Part shown: positions 33,667 through 46,564 of the stretch, in pieces
How the letters are laid out: each line of letters opens with the position of its first letter
Position numbering within the stretch: position 1 is the stretch's first letter
NCBI GenBank assembly: GCA_037178975.1
Contig: JASJZH010000002.1
Coordinates: 6,313,501-6,377,500 of the forward strand
Length of the DNA: 64,000 nucleotides
Reading direction: 5' to 3'
DNA from: Oscheius tipulae
Lineage: Eukaryota; Nematoda; Chromadorea; Rhabditida; Rhabditidae
Translations under genes and position numbers: made by a program
Notes under the pieces: generated by a model
Seen by the model: the letters and a program-made list of their open reading frames with translations, nothing else
The model's database searches: none
What the model was told of the DNA's origin: nothing

Positions 33667-36475
33667 CTATTTAACATTATCCTCCCTCTCACAGGCCAAT
33701 TCTCGATACCTAAAACTGTCTGGTTGTCTCATCAAGGAACTGTTCAAAGAGATGTTCTCGTTCTTTGTCTTCCCGTTGAACCGCTTGTCCTTGAAGGGGG
33801 CCTCCGCGTGCACAAACCCACAAGAGAGAAACGTAGGCGAATTAACGACACATTTGTGATAAGAGAGTCAAGTGATTGCGGATGCCGGAGCCGGATTTTC
33901 TAATAAAAACAGTCCACTTTGATGGGGCACTTGATGGGCTGTGTACTTGGCCTGGGCTTGTAAATGAATAGCTGGGAGAATTGTAGGGGACTGTGAAGAT
34001 AGACCTGTGAACAGTTAGTTGCATGGACCTGCTAACTGGAAATAGGTTTAAGGTTATACTAGGCGGACTTGTACAGTTAGGAAGGCAAGGACAGTCTCTT
34101 CAAAGTTACAAGAGAGCACAGGACTGAAATTTTACGGTAGTTTGTTCCAAAACCCCTGACTTCTTTTTTTCCGTGAAAGAAGAAAAACGACTAATAAACG
34201 AAGCAATCGGCCACAGAACAAAAATTGTATGGAAATTGTAAGCTCCCGCGCTAGGACCCCGCTCTGATTTGCCGGGATCGTTTCGTAGCATGCAGTCTTT
34301 TAGACTGCCCAGCCCGGCGAACCGTAAGTCAGTTCAAGAACTATATGGTTCCGCTACGGATCTCAGATTACCATGACTGGCAGTCTTCTACATGGTCTGT
34401 TGACCGATCCCATGAAATCTCTGTTTTTCACAAGTCCTGTCTGTAGAGAGGTAATTTGACACAACATATAAGTGACAAAGAGAATGTTCCAAATTACAGA
34501 CACTATCGGAATGAGAAAAGCTCATTACTGAAAAGAGAAAAGAGTCAAGTAAACTAAAATCTAAGCCTGACTAGAGTGTAGAACTCGTCCCGTCCGAGTA
34601 TCATATGTCGCGAGAGCGATGTTCACATCAACCCGGATCATATGTCCCCTAAGTCACGGATGTTTCACGCAGAAGTCACCTAATTAAAATATGTTACCTT
34701 CATGACTCGAAAATGTCCGAGGGACATGAAAGGACAGAACATGGAATTGTAGAAACAGAGAGACGTGGGGGCCTAATTGGCCGGAGTGACTTCTCGAAGA
34801 AGGATCGCGTGGGAGACAACAAATTGCTAGGTAACAAGCCTAGTAGAGTAAAGCTCGGAATGGGACTTTTTGTCAGAGCATCGTATTTCATGCGACACGT
34901 GTAGGAGCGACTAACCTCTAAATCAATTTGGGAATGGGTTCTTTCCGTCGCTACCTGGAGGAGAGAGACAGAGAGGAGTCCTTCTCAAAATGGAACACTG
35001 TACTAGGCTGGCAACAATCTTAAAGGGCTTTGTATCTCGGAAATGAGGTCTTTAGAGCCCCCACTCTCATCAAAAGACGTCCAGCTCCTAGCAATTAAAT
35101 GCCCTGATTGTAAGGTATTGCAGTCAGGACGGGGAAGGGGATGCTCTCATCTCTTGAAGAGCCGAAAACAGAAGTGACGGGAAGTGAGACGAGAGGAGAA
35201 TGTGAATAGGAGAGTCTGCTAATACAATAAAGCTCGACCCATATGTGACCCCCTCGGCTGGCAATAAAAAAGAAACGGCTTGTTGTTTTTCGAGAGCAAT
35301 GTGTATGGATGGGGCGAGAGTAATTGTAAAGAAGATATCAGGCCAAACACGCATTTCCGGAGAGACCTTGGAAGGAATTAACAACTGTCTCTGTCTCTGT
35401 CTCTGTCTCTGTCTCTGTCTCTGTCTCTGTCTCTGTCTCTGTCTCTGTCTCTGTCTCTGTCTCTGTCTCTGTCTCTGTCTCTGTCTCTGTCTCTGTCTCT
35501 GTCTCTGTCTCTGTCTCTGTCTCTGTCTCTGTCTCTGTCTCTGTCTCTGTCTCTGTCTCTGTCTCTGTCTCTGTCTCTGTCTCTGTCTCTGTCTCTGTCT
35601 CTGTCTCTGTCCAGTCGGGTGAGAAACAAGTCATAGTAATTGAAAGCAAAGTTTTGGTGATATGTCCTCGTCCCGAGCTTTCTCTCTCCTCCCTTTTCCG
35701 GTGTCGCGCCTTAATTAATGCGCTCGTCTGTCTTCTCCATGCTGCTGGCGTGTCAATTTCTCGTTAACTCTCGACTAAACATTTTGTCGCTATGAGAGGA
35801 GGAGAAGAAGAGGAGGAAGTCCGAACGGGAGGACTTGACAGCAGAAAGGACAGATTGTGGCCATTGACCGCACCCACATCCATGTATCATGGCCGCTAAT
35901 TGGCGTTCCCACAAACCAACAAACTGCGGAGAGGGAGACAGAGAGTTTAGGAGACTGAGAGGTAGAACCACCTACTTGTGTACTCAGAAGAGCTTTTCTT
36001 GTTGACTCCTCCTCTTCATCATTATCTGTAATACTAAGTTCTGTTCAGAGCCGTGCCACCGTGCGACTCGAAATTACAGGTCTGGGTGACTGATTACTCT
36101 CAACTAAATCATCCACACTAAGCTGAGCGCGTGCTAAACGGCCTCTCCGCCAAATTGTAGCTTTGGACTCTCGGTTACCTAGGCTTCTATGTGTTTATAG
36201 GGAGAGAGACACTTTGAGTGAGAATGTCGAGATAGTACAGGGGGAGCCTGGTTTGTTCAGAAGAAAAGTCCTATACTCTACTGTTTCTAGTCTGCTTCTT
36301 CAGTACAACAACAAATATCAGGAGTTTGTTTTCTGGTATCGGAAAAAGAGTCAAAAGACCGACACGAACAAGTACAAGATCTCAGTTCTTTGTTTTGGTA
36401 ACTGGAAAGTGACATAGAAAGGGGCAGGAGGACAGAGAGACAGATAGGCCTTATTTCCAGCACAAGAGACGACGG
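33667..36475. other. Gene-poor region with hexamer array
   Basis: I see no convincing gene in 2.8 kb. The only strong feature is the TCTGTC hexamer array at 35385-35612. Confidence 0.5.
35385..35612 (+). repeat. Perfect (CTGTCT)n hexanucleotide array, about 38 units
   Basis: This is about 228 bp of uninterrupted CTGTCT repeat. The array is a multiple of three, so every frame is open on both strands; the resulting Thr-Glu, Asp-Arg or Cys-Leu repeats are not genes. It is not the nematode telomere unit TTAGGC. Imperfect runs of the same motif are scattered through introns and spacers across the window. Confidence 0.97.
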
Positions 36476-36643
36476 TCAGGACGGATAGACTATAGAGGAC
36501 GTGGTAGAGCATCTTGGAGCGTTGGAAATCGAGTGAGTTTCAGTAGCTTCCGCTTGCTTAGCACAAACGTCGCCGCAACATCCGCAGTTTGGGGAGAGGT
36601 GGATCCACTTGCCCAGGCAGAGCAGAAGGAAGCAGACCTTCAT
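36476..36643 (-). CDS. Possible small secreted Cys-rich peptide
   Basis: A 55-residue frame starts at ATG 36643 with MKVCFLLLCLGKWIHLSP, a plausible signal peptide, followed by NCGCCGDVCAKQ. A second overlapping frame starting at about 36513 also encodes a signal-like stretch (MLYHVLYSLSVLTVVSC). One of them may be the first exon of a spliced gene, but no downstream exon could be tied to it. No family recognised. Confidence 0.3.
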   Translation of the reverse strand: MKVCFLLLCLGKWIHLSPNCGCCGDVCAKQAEATETHSISNAPRCSTTSSIVYPS

Positions 36644-37046
36644 TGGCGACAAAGAACTGAAGATTCTGGACAGACTTTGCGAGTCAGGTTTTAGCTGACC
36701 GGTTCTGGTAAGTTGAGCATTTTGAGTCTCGCAAAGAACTGTCTCTCTGTCTCTATCTCTCTCTCCCTTTCTCTTAGTATTTCTGTATCTCTGTCTCTCT
36801 TTATTTCTATCTCTCTCTCTCCCTGTCTCTGTTTCGGTTCACTCTGCTAACCAGTAACCAATCCACCTACTCCCTCTCACTCTGATTCATGTCCGTGGGC
36901 CGCGCAACAAGTTGACAAACCCCTAAGTTTACATAGGCTGATGACCTCCGCCTACTAACACCACTTGCAACTTGAAAGAGTCTGACTAATTGCAATGATT
37001 GCTTTTTTTTTTTTACAAAAGCAATCAAAATAGATTCAGTCCCGCC

Positions 37047-37349
37047 ATGTGTAGTCTCTTGTCGATGTTCCTCCTGCTGCTCTTTTCCGTCGTTCTCTAC
37101 CTGGTGGCCAATGGCGGGAAAGACGACGACGATCGAAAGACGAAGGAAGACGAGAACGATGCGATTGGATTCTGCTTGATCTAGACCCTTCTCCATTTCG
37201 TCGTCGTGGCCGGAGTCCTGATCGCCGTGGTCCTCTACTATCGCTGCACGCGACAGCTCAACTGGTATACTTTCGGAGACCACTGTCCCCGGCATTTCGT
37301 TGAAGACGGAGAGGTCAAAAAAGAGTCTCCGACGAGATCTGAAGAGTAG
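37047..37349 (+). pseudogene. Two-membrane-segment ORF interrupted by one in-frame TAG
   Basis: ATG 37047 (context CCCGCCATG) opens MCSLLSMFLLLLFSVVLYLV, then a charged stretch (KDDDDRKTKEDEND), then TAG at 37182-37184. The same frame continues for 55 codons with a second membrane segment (LLHFVVVAGVLIAVVLYY) and a soluble tail ending in TAG at 37347-37349. Either the gene is broken by a point mutation, or an intron from about GTGGCC (37104) to CTTGATCTAG (37184) removes the stop. The spliced version would place two membrane helices back to back. I cannot decide between these. Confidence 0.4.
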
Positions 37350-40300
37350 GCAGGAGAGTTTAAAAACTTAAAATGAACATCAAGCTCTTTTCTCGCCTTG
37401 ACCTTTGGTAGAACTGTCACTATGGATTTGGCGAAGCGCGTCGGGTTGCAGCCATCTCGGCGAACTGAACCCACAACCCGATGACGCAAATGAGAAACGG
37501 GTCGAAGACCCAGAGATGAAGCATTGGGTCCAAGAAAGGCAACCGGAAAAGCAATAATAGAAACAGTGTTTGAGAAATAGTGACACCGCACCGGAAGGAT
37601 CGGGAACTGCGGTCAAAAGGGTTGTGGACGAAAACATGAACGTAGATCTGTCTCCCAAACAGTTTGCAGAACTATTTCACAATCTGGTGATTGCCTGAAA
37701 TAGACACACTATCACTGTCTATCTGTCTCTATCCCATTGGTACTTTTCCTAAGTCTCACTGTCTCTCTGTCTTTCTCTCTGTCCGAAAGATCAGCCATCT
37801 CTTCAAGTTTTGAACATCGCTGCTCCGGAGAGCAGGTATGTCTGGAATGTACCCCCTCACACCTGTCCGAAAACTCTCTTCTTTCTGTTGTTCTGTTGAC
37901 CACATATTGTTGTGTTCCTCCCCCTCCCTCTTGTACTCTGTCATCGTCGCCGCCGCTACTATTACGTCAGCAGTCTGCTCCTCATTTCACAAGTTGCAGC
38001 AGCAACAGGAACCAGTACTCCGTTCTGATTCATCTTCTGAGTGCAGGGAATCTCAAGAATGTGCCCCCAAGCGAAGAAAGTGACAAAGTTTGTGTAAATA
38101 GAGAGACTCTTCGTAGGAGGAATGATTGATAAGATTGTATCCTGGACATTCCGTGGGAACACCTCTCTCCCACGCAGCTATGCGAAAAATTACGAAGCAG
38201 GTGGAGGAGAGAAGGAGGGATAAGAATAGTGACAAAACACATGCCGGAAGTCTATTTTTATGAGCAAAAAGATCAGCTGCTCGAGGGTAGGATCTCTGGG
38301 TGAAGAATCCGAGGAATGCTACAGCTTCCATTAGCTTTCGTACATCTATAGAAGCCTCGACAGCCTTTACAGAAGATTACAGCGATTTCTGCAGATCACT
38401 CCCTGTTTTTCAGACCATTCGTGACTGAAGCCTCCCGCCCAGTCTGAGAGTTCATGTGCTTCAAAGATTGAAAGTAAGTAGATCATTTAGTCTTCTCTGG
38501 GTCTTCTTCCGTCTACCGAACTCATATGAGAAGATATTAGTGCCAGGACGTTTCTTTGACACTCCAAGAGATCGTTGGAAAACCGTAGCTGATCGCTAGT
38601 GTTTACTCCTCGGCCTCAAAGATATACAAAATCTTCTTGAACTGCCTCTTCAGAATTGTGCACTTCAAGCAGAATTCTCCAGCATTCGTGTACCGTTTAA
38701 AGGAAAAATAGATCTGAGCTCTCAAGACATCTGACTACCTGTTTGTTAACTAATGAAGAAAACCTGCAAGTTGCAACTCTTTGCTGACACATGCAAACGA
38801 ACCATCCTTATCTCGTGACCTTTCATCCAAGCTGGAGCTGCTAAGATACTCCTTCAGTCTTTATGCAAGTCTTGTAAACCCCCGAAATTCCAGTCGAAAA
38901 TATCCCAGTCATGTCTGGAACCTTCTTTCCGGATTCCTCCTACTAATCCCCTGTAATGGTCACTCTAGCATGACGCTTTACTCGCGCTTATCAGTTTTGT
39001 GACTGTCGTCATTTTCGGCTTCGTACCCTCCCGAAAGCCTGAGAGTTGTTTTCGGAGGTCTCGGAGGATACGTGTTATAGGAATGAGGTGGGGGTTGAGG
39101 GTGTGGCAGAGGGCCTAATGTACAGACGAGGTCGCTCGAGACTACGTAACGCTAAGTGCAGCATGGGGCGAGGTTCAAAATACGGGATTCGAGTGTCTTC
39201 TGTGCTGCGTGAGGTTGGAAAAAAGCGGACGAGGGGCAATTCGGAGAAGAGCAAGGTGATATGGGTGCGGTCGAGTGAAGAACACAGAGAGAGGAGGACT
39301 ACGGTAGGCGAGGGAAAGGAAAATTGAGGGAGAGGTCAACAAGGTAAAAGAGACAGAGAGACAGATATACAAAGAGACGAGACAGAGAGATAGAGTCACA
39401 CAGAGACGGACAGACACAGAGACAGTGACAGTAGGAGAGGTATCCTGAAACCTACTTCCTAATCTTTGTCTCTCTCCCAGATCCCATGCTCCGCGCTTTC
39501 AAAATGCCAGACGGCGAATGATGCAAAACGTGACCATTGCTCGCGGAAGACACGATGATGTGAGTGCATTTCCTGGAAACTTGCAGGTGCCAGTTGCTAA
39601 AGAAACCTAATCCCTCCGAGGCAAAAGCCAACGCCCCGAAAATACCCAAGTTTCTGTGAAAGAGACAGAGCTTGACGCAAGCTGGCCGTTCACTCTGACG
39701 TACTTGTCTCCGTCTTCTTCCGGTAGAGCTCGTATTTCCCTCCCCGGGGATTTTACAGTAGCAGCGGACCTCAGAGCCACACCCTGGGTCGAGGAGCGCA
39801 GGCACGCCCCACCCCTCTCCACGCCTTAGTATTTAAGGGGGCGGGCAAAAGACGACAGCAACCCTGGGCCATAACCCTCTCCTACATGGCTACATGTCTG
39901 CCTCCCTGGCGCTATTCGCTCGACGACTGTGCCGACCTCTACTGATTATGCTGCTCCTCCGCTACGGAGTCACAATGTTCCTCCGCTATGGAGTTCACAC
40001 CGGACACGAAAGGTCCTGAGTGTGTCATTTCTTCTTCTCCTGAATTCGAAGCTACGGGCCGAACTCACTTGTACAATCTTCTCTCAAAACTACTATTTAT
40101 TCTCAGCCTTCGGGTAATCTCGACCAAGCTTTACACACCGCCACACACTTCCAAAGATTGATCTCTTCGCTAGCCGACGTCGGTCTAATAAAACCATTTT
40201 CTCCTATATTCTCTTTTTTCTTTGTTTTTCAATCCAAAGAGCCTCCTCTTCTTGCTCGAAAGTCTTTTGACTTCAACTCAGGCTATGTTCATCCAAGAAT

Positions 40301-41074
40301 TCTTTGACAGACTTTCGTAGATTCGTGGTGCGAAAAGTCAGTGCGCTCCCGGGTATTTAAATCCTGGGCGCCAGGTTGCATCTATGGAGCAGCGCCAAGT
40401 CGCGCGACCACGGATCTTGAGGCTCGTATCCCGGCTTGGAGTATAATTGTTTTTTTTTATATCAAAGACAAATCAGTACGGATGAGACATCACGGAAACA
40501 ACCATAAGACATGCCAGACAGTACGGGTGGGGTCAAGTTCAAATTTAGTAGCTAGGTGAGGTGACAGAAGATGAAGAAAACACTTCGTCATTGTATTTAC
40601 GAAAAACTCCTCATAATTAGAACACAAGACTTCGGGGAAAAAGGGTCGCAAAATTAGTCATTCCCCCAGGAGTCGACGTCACACAGTCTCTCAAAGGCCA
40701 GATCTATTTCCACCCCAGGATCGGTTATTCTTAGGCCATAATGGCAACTTTGAGACAATGAAAAATGGTCATAAGGCCGTGTAAACAGTCACGAAACGGG
40801 AATTAGAGAAGGGTATGGGTCGAGTAGATCTGTCTCTCTGTATTGGGCAGAGAGAATCAACCTGTTCACTGATTGATCAACATGCCGCGGGTCACGCATT
40901 CCACAGCCACCACTATTAGATCAGTCGATGCTATTTGTGGGTGATTTGGATAAGTAAACAGTCAGAAAAGATCCAGTGGACTTCGAAGTTTGTGTCTGAA
41001 CTTAAAGTCATCAAAGTTTGGAAACTGGGGACTAACTAGAAACGGGTGAAACTTTCAGGCTTGCGTGATGTTCT

Positions 41075-41370
41075 CTCGAATGATCTCGGCTCCTTTATCT
41101 TTTGTTTCAGACAGACCAAGATGTCTGGTTCTTCCTGTACGATCTCGGGCCTCTTACCAAAGTCGTTAAGTTTCAAACTGACCATTGGAGACAGTGCTCT
41201 ACCGTATGATCTTGGCTCTCTCATCAAAATCCTTCAGTCTCGGATTGATCTGTAGTATCAGAACTAAAAGGTACTTTCCTGTTCAGATTTGCCAATTGTA
41301 GAGTTCCCACCCCGTATAATCTCGGGTGGTAGCCTGTCTTTCACCTGTGGTTCTCATACGATCTTCTATA
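41075..41370 (+). repeat. Degenerate tandem repeat with GATCTCGGCTC core
   Basis: Cores at about 41082 (GATCTCGGCTCC), 41141 (GATCTCGGGCC), 41208 (GATCTTGGCTC), 41319 (AATCTCGGG) and 41360 (GATCTTC) are spaced roughly 59, 67, 111 and 41 bp apart. Several are followed by similar CT-rich text, suggesting an old tandem array of about 60 bp units. Confidence 0.45.
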
Positions 41371-42362
41371 GTTCTCTTACTGAGTTTATGGCTTGTTCTG
41401 TTTGGAAAACTTCATAGTTCGAGCAGTCCTTGATAGTAAAATCCGAACCGTCTGAAAAATTTCTTTTGATCAACCTTCTAATATGGCCTTCTTGGGCTTC
41501 CTAGATAGTACGAGAGGGCGGTCTCTAGCTCTTTTAGTAGCAAACCATATTGAGACAGTCAAGAAGCCGGGTCAGCAAATTTTGCATAAGCCCAGAGTAA
41601 TTTGAAACACCTGAAAATTCTGCCAGCCCCCATTCTGCCTCTCTAACCTCGAATTCCAACATATGCGGGTAATAACAACAACATATTTAAAGAACTCTCT
41701 TCTTCTATAAATATCCCAAAGTTCCCTCGAGAGAAGTTGCTTCCTCTTCTCTTCCTTTGGGTGGGGTCATGGTGGTCGACTTGGGAACAAAGGGGTCCCT
41801 TCGGACAGTGTGTATGATAGCTGGTCACTTTCATTACGAAAACAATGCACATTCCAGAGACGAGACGAAATGGGTGCAGACTCGAGAAGAATGACAACGA
41901 TTGTGAAATGAGAGGGGACAACTTCCAGTTTTCTCTCCACTCTGCCAATGACCAAGCCATAACACCGCATACACAGTCAGTTATTTCGGGGCGGCCTACA
42001 AGGAGCGACGATTTACGACTGTGGACAGAAGTTTTGGCAGCTGATAGAAGTGGGGAGACTCCTCTATGTTCTTACACAGACACGGAAGGTCAGAGCCAAA
42101 GGGCTAAAAATAATCGGAGGGGTCCTATTACTACTTTAAAGCTGCTGTTCAAGGGTTTTGGGAATGGGAACGGGGGGAAGTTCTGATCAACTGAGACGCG
42201 TTCTCTGACCATTTGTCAGTTACAAACAGTCTCAGATTATGGTGAGTCAAAATATTGGAGCGTCTAGAACGACTTTGAGGATTCGCAGTACATGCTCTGG
42301 TGTTCAAACGCGCCACTTTGCCTACCATTTTCGGGCCCAAGAAGCCATTCTGTGACGCTGCG

Positions 42363-42440
42363 ATGTTCTACAAAGTAGTAGCCCTTGATCTATTCTACAA
42401 CTTTGCAAACATAGCGAAACTGAAAAATCACTTCTTCGAC
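42363..42440 (+). repeat. Dispersed palindromic element P, copy 2
   Basis: ATGTTCTACAAAGTAGTAGC, CTTGATCTATTCTACAACTT, then AAAAATCACTTCTTCGACCC. The last block matches the flank of the copy at 58712-58790. Confidence 0.6.
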
Positions 42441-42641
42441 CCGAAAACTAGTCAATCTGAAGTCTGCCATGACTGCTACGTTCGACTGAGTCGCAAAGAG
42501 GAGGGCAAAGACTGCGATGAGTGGACGAAGTGCAACAGATGATGGGTTACTCATGGTGGAGTAAGACGTCGTAAGAGTTTCACACTCACAGATCTGCTCT
42601 CGTTTACAACATGATCAAGCAATAAACATACAAGTCAGTGT

Positions 42642-42678
42642 CTCACCCGTACCGTCTCGCCGAGGCGGTACGGGCGAG
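42642..42678. repeat. Near-perfect 18-bp stem hairpin
   Basis: The arms CTCACCCGTACCGTCTCG and CCGAGGCGGTACGGGCGAG pair over about 18 bp. The only two non-Watson-Crick positions are A.C or G.T type, depending on strand, and the loop is one to three bases. It is GC-rich in an AT-neutral surrounding. Confidence 0.7.
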
Positions 42679-42709
42679 AAAAGGATTCAAGACATCATTT
42701 GTTGATTTT

Positions 42710-42790
42710 GTGATGTTTTACAAAATTGTAGCTCTTAATCTGCTCTACAAGTTCGCTGGAGATCGCAAAGTTGAATAATCAAACCAGCGA
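42710..42790 (+). repeat. Dispersed palindromic element P, copy 3
   Basis: TGATGTTTTACAAAATTGTA, GCTCTTAATCTGCTCTACAA. It lies about 340 bp from copy 2 in the same orientation, with the strong hairpin between them. Confidence 0.6.
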
Positions 42791-45700
42791 CGCGAAAATG
42801 TCGTGGACACTGACCATACTAGAAAAACATGTCACGGTTATTTTTAGGTTGATTTTCGAACTTGGATAGCTGTTTTCATCGTGACATTCTGCAGACTTTT
42901 AGTTTTTGAACTTGTCTGAATCTTTCTAGAAGTATGAAAAAATCCAAGCCACCGCAGAACTTGGTACAATACGATTCCTCTCTGCAACCCATACGAACTT
43001 GTTCTTTTCGCACCTTTGCCGCATTCCCAAAATAGTCGTTCGACCACGTGCGGGCGCCTAGCAGACTGACCCGTTGTCGTCTCCGATTAGGCTACAACTT
43101 TCTGTTCATCTAGCGATCTGTCTCTGTTTTTGGGAAACCCGGGTATGAGTCAACATCCAAGATTTATTTGGGGGATAACCTCGATGTTGGGGTTTGGCAA
43201 ACGCGAGAGACGTAAACAGTAGATCCGAAAGTATGTGTATCATTGCGGAGAGACATAGTCGACACAAGTGGTGGAACATTTAAACAGAAGTCTGTCAGAA
43301 CGATCATTGATAATGAGATTGTTCGAAACGCGTGTTTCGGGCTGAAAACATGACAACAAAGCGGTGTTTTCTGAACTTTTAGTTGTACTGTAGGCGTCAT
43401 CTGATCAAGCTTTAAGAGTCGGCTGATTCTCGTGTGTCATCAGGCATCTTCTTCGGTAATCGACCTCTTTTGAGCACGAGTTATCGTGATTTCTGGAATG
43501 ACAGTACTTTGTACTGTTGTGTCGAGGCAATAGAATAGTCTCTGTCAACCTGCCAGAGATTTCTAGCTTGGCAAAGTGTTCGAAACGAAAAACAAAAACC
43601 AAGGCTCGCTGAAAACTCAGTCAGTATCGCTTTCATCATCTCGTGACATGCCAGGGATAACAGGCTTTGAGTTACTGTAGAAATTGACTTCGGATGTCCC
43701 TTATGCTCACTTTAGCATGGTTAACAATATAGCTAACAAAACGTGTTCGTAATTTTCAATTTTTTTAGGATACAGGCTGACTTTTGGACTGCAACTTGGT
43801 TCTGTCAGTCTGTTTCTGTCAAAACTACCAAGGCAAAGCTCTCACGATAATCTTCGGACAATGGCCTGTCGTCTAATCTTTAGTAAAATTTGAACTTTTC
43901 AGGGTAGCCAAGTGACTATGTGCGGACTACTGTCTACAGATGATCTGTCACCGACATCGTCTCTTCTGACAGTACAGGCGATAAAGCTTTTGGGTTTGAG
44001 ACTGAGTCAGTTTTCAGCTTTCAGTTTTCACAGTACAGTCAAGTAACCGTCATACATGCAGTCCGAGCTCTGGCCTCCTCGCTTTTTCGCCCACTTGTTC
44101 TCGCGCTTGTTATGTTGTTTAGTTTTCATCAAATTAGACAAGAAAAGATAGAGTTGACCTGTCGTTTAGATCAGACACCAGAGTTGATCTGCAAACCGAG
44201 AGAGATGGCTGTTCTGTGAGCGCGAGGCTGATTGGCCGAAGAATTCATCTGTGACGACATAATGCTGTTAGCGCTAAGGAACACACGGGTCAATGCGGCA
44301 CGAACTCGAAAGGCTCCATTTTGTTGCAAGGGCACGGAGTTTCGAGACTCTCTACAGTAAGTGACCGGTAGAAGCTCTATACGAGTACCTGGCACAAGAA
44401 GGGACTGTTCAGTTTACTCAGAGGATTAGAGGAAAGTTTGTATGCACGTGCAGAGGCGTCTTTACCGTAATTGCGAACTGGGCGCGGTTCTAACGCGATC
44501 AATCCAATAACCGAAACGTGTGACGCGCTCCCATGCGCAGCAGTCTTCTCCTAACACACTCGGCGGCTACAACAAGGAACTGTCAACCGGATCGACAGAA
44601 ACTGTTAAGGGGTCGAGCAGGTCCTATCTATCTACAGTATAGGGATAGAAATACAGTCTACATGTGGTTCAGTACAGAAACTGTCTTATTATACGCGAGA
44701 TATGGGAGTTCGTGTCTCTATCTCCCTGGTTATGTCTTACTGTCTTTCTGCCTCTGTTTTTCTGTCTTTCTGTCTGTTTTTCTGTCTTTCTGTCTCTGTG
44801 ATCTCTTGCCTTCTTCCAATCTTGACCTGGTCTGTCTCCAGCGTTCGTATCAACAAGCTAATGTCAGTGTGAATCTATCGAATCTGATCTTGTGTGTCTC
44901 TTCACGTGGCTCCAATTAGTCTATTCCCGCTCTTCTTAAGAACATTGTGTAAGAATACATTCTTAGCATCGGTCATCGAAGAGGAATGTCCCTGGCTTGA
45001 AAAAAGACAAAGAGAGGTCCAGCCACCGCCTAGACCGGTTCTTCATGACTCTTTTAGAGCTTACCTCGCTTCACAGGGCCCCTAATTTGGACTCAATTGC
45101 TGTTACGCAGGTTCTACCTCGTCTACCGAGGTAATATGGGCCCACCGCACGTGTAGCACAAAAATGCAGCGCAACACGAATTGAAGTGACAGACCGCACG
45201 CGAAGGAATGCGGCAGTGAAGAACGAAGCCGGTCACGCAGAAGAAGTGGGGGAGAGAAAGGTTGCAGGGGAGATTTACAAGGGGAAACAGTGACTCTGAC
45301 GAAAGATGCTGTCATCCAAAAGACGGCAAAGCAATAAAAGGAACGGTTACAGGGCAGAAAAAAGAGTCAAAGGACAGTCTAAATATAAATGGGATGCCCT
45401 GAGACCAATGGGGGACGGTTAAGGATGAAAATCTTAGTCGAAGAAAGAGTCTGGTCCACCAAGAACCCTCTAGCTCGGTTACCATTTTTAGGTCGTCTAG
45501 TAAGACTGCTTACTCTTAGTCTCATAGTCATAGGTTCATAATGTGCAACTGTCAGAACTGTCCAAAGTGCGAAGCTTGTGTACTAGCCTGTGTGTATTTG
45601 AATTCTTATCCCGCTAGTGCGAGATAGAACTCCTAATAAGGATTCCCAGTGGTTCCATTTGCAATTTAGCCCGGGCAGACAGGAACTGATCTGATCACTG

Positions 45701-46564
45701 TTCAATTTTAAATAAAAAAATTTCAACAGTCACATTGATTCTGTTCTCTGATTAACCCTATATTTGTCGACAAAGAGGCCGAGGACAGAATGACAAAGGG
45801 ACAGGATATAGGGAGACAGAGTCGTACAAGTGACCCAATTTACACAAGTGACACAACGACTGCTCAACTTTGTCAGTTTCGATACGTGCCATTTCAAGAG
45901 ATGCTTCATCAGAAGCTGTCACTTCAGTTTTCTTGTTTAGAGAGTGGTTCTTTTTGACCGATCATGCGGTATCATGTCCTTGTATTCAGTGCAAGTTCCA
46001 TCCGATTCTTGTCCTTCCAAGAAGACTAATATTGCTGTCTGTACACCATTCGAAGTGATCGAATTACGTCTCCAGTTCAAAGTTTTCGGTCAGCCGATTA
46101 TGCCCCATGGTCAGTCACAAGATGTCCCTTAGTCTATTTGGGTGGTCACTGCCATAAATATCTCGTGAACCGTTTCTCTATGTGTGTGTCCTTAATAAAC
46201 AATCTGTTGTCTTCTTCTTCTTTTTGTTACACACTTGTGTCGACGTTTCGTTGCCTTCGTAGACAATTGGCCCCCGGGTTATTCGGTTTGGCGAACCGAA
46301 CCGATCCAGATTAGAAAAGCTTTGTGTCTGATGACATATACAGGGAAACAGAAGGTGACAAGGTCCCTGATTGTGACGTACGCTGGCGCGAACTTTAGCT
46401 ACGGTTATCACATTAAAGAGCGTGGAAAAGGGTAAATTAGCAGGACGTAAAACTAACTTTGAACTCTTGGCTTCGGTCTAGTCTTGTAAAGAGACACAGA
46501 GACAAAGAAACAGAAAGAGTCCAGTATAATACCCGTAATGGCATTATTAGTGTCATTGACACTC

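Larger units (their letters stand above)
37350..46560. other. Large gene-poor region with dispersed repeats
   Basis: In 9.2 kb I see no gene I can support. It contains a degenerate tandem repeat (about 41075-41370), two palindromic P elements (42363-42440, 42710-42790), a near-perfect hairpin (42642-42678), a tRNA-like remnant (about 45491-45545) and GACAGAGA-type runs (39350-39430, 44740-44800). A minus-strand frame around 39830-39452 with a hydrophobic stretch (LGIFGALAFASEGLGFFSNW) and a TTAAATAC box upstream could be a short gene, but exon joins are unclear. Confidence 0.5.

Noticed and set aside
35385-35612. Interstitial telomere repeat
   Set aside because: The unit is TCTGTC, not the nematode telomere unit TTAGGC or another known telomere sequence.
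35245-35649. Long Thr-Glu, Asp-Arg and Cys-Leu repeat ORFs on both strands
   Set aside because: They are translations of the hexamer array; a 6-bp unit keeps all frames open and says nothing about coding.
42300-42542. 80-residue ORF with a Cys/His-looking end
   Set aside because: Its first half is the translated palindromic element P and no splice partner or start context supports it.
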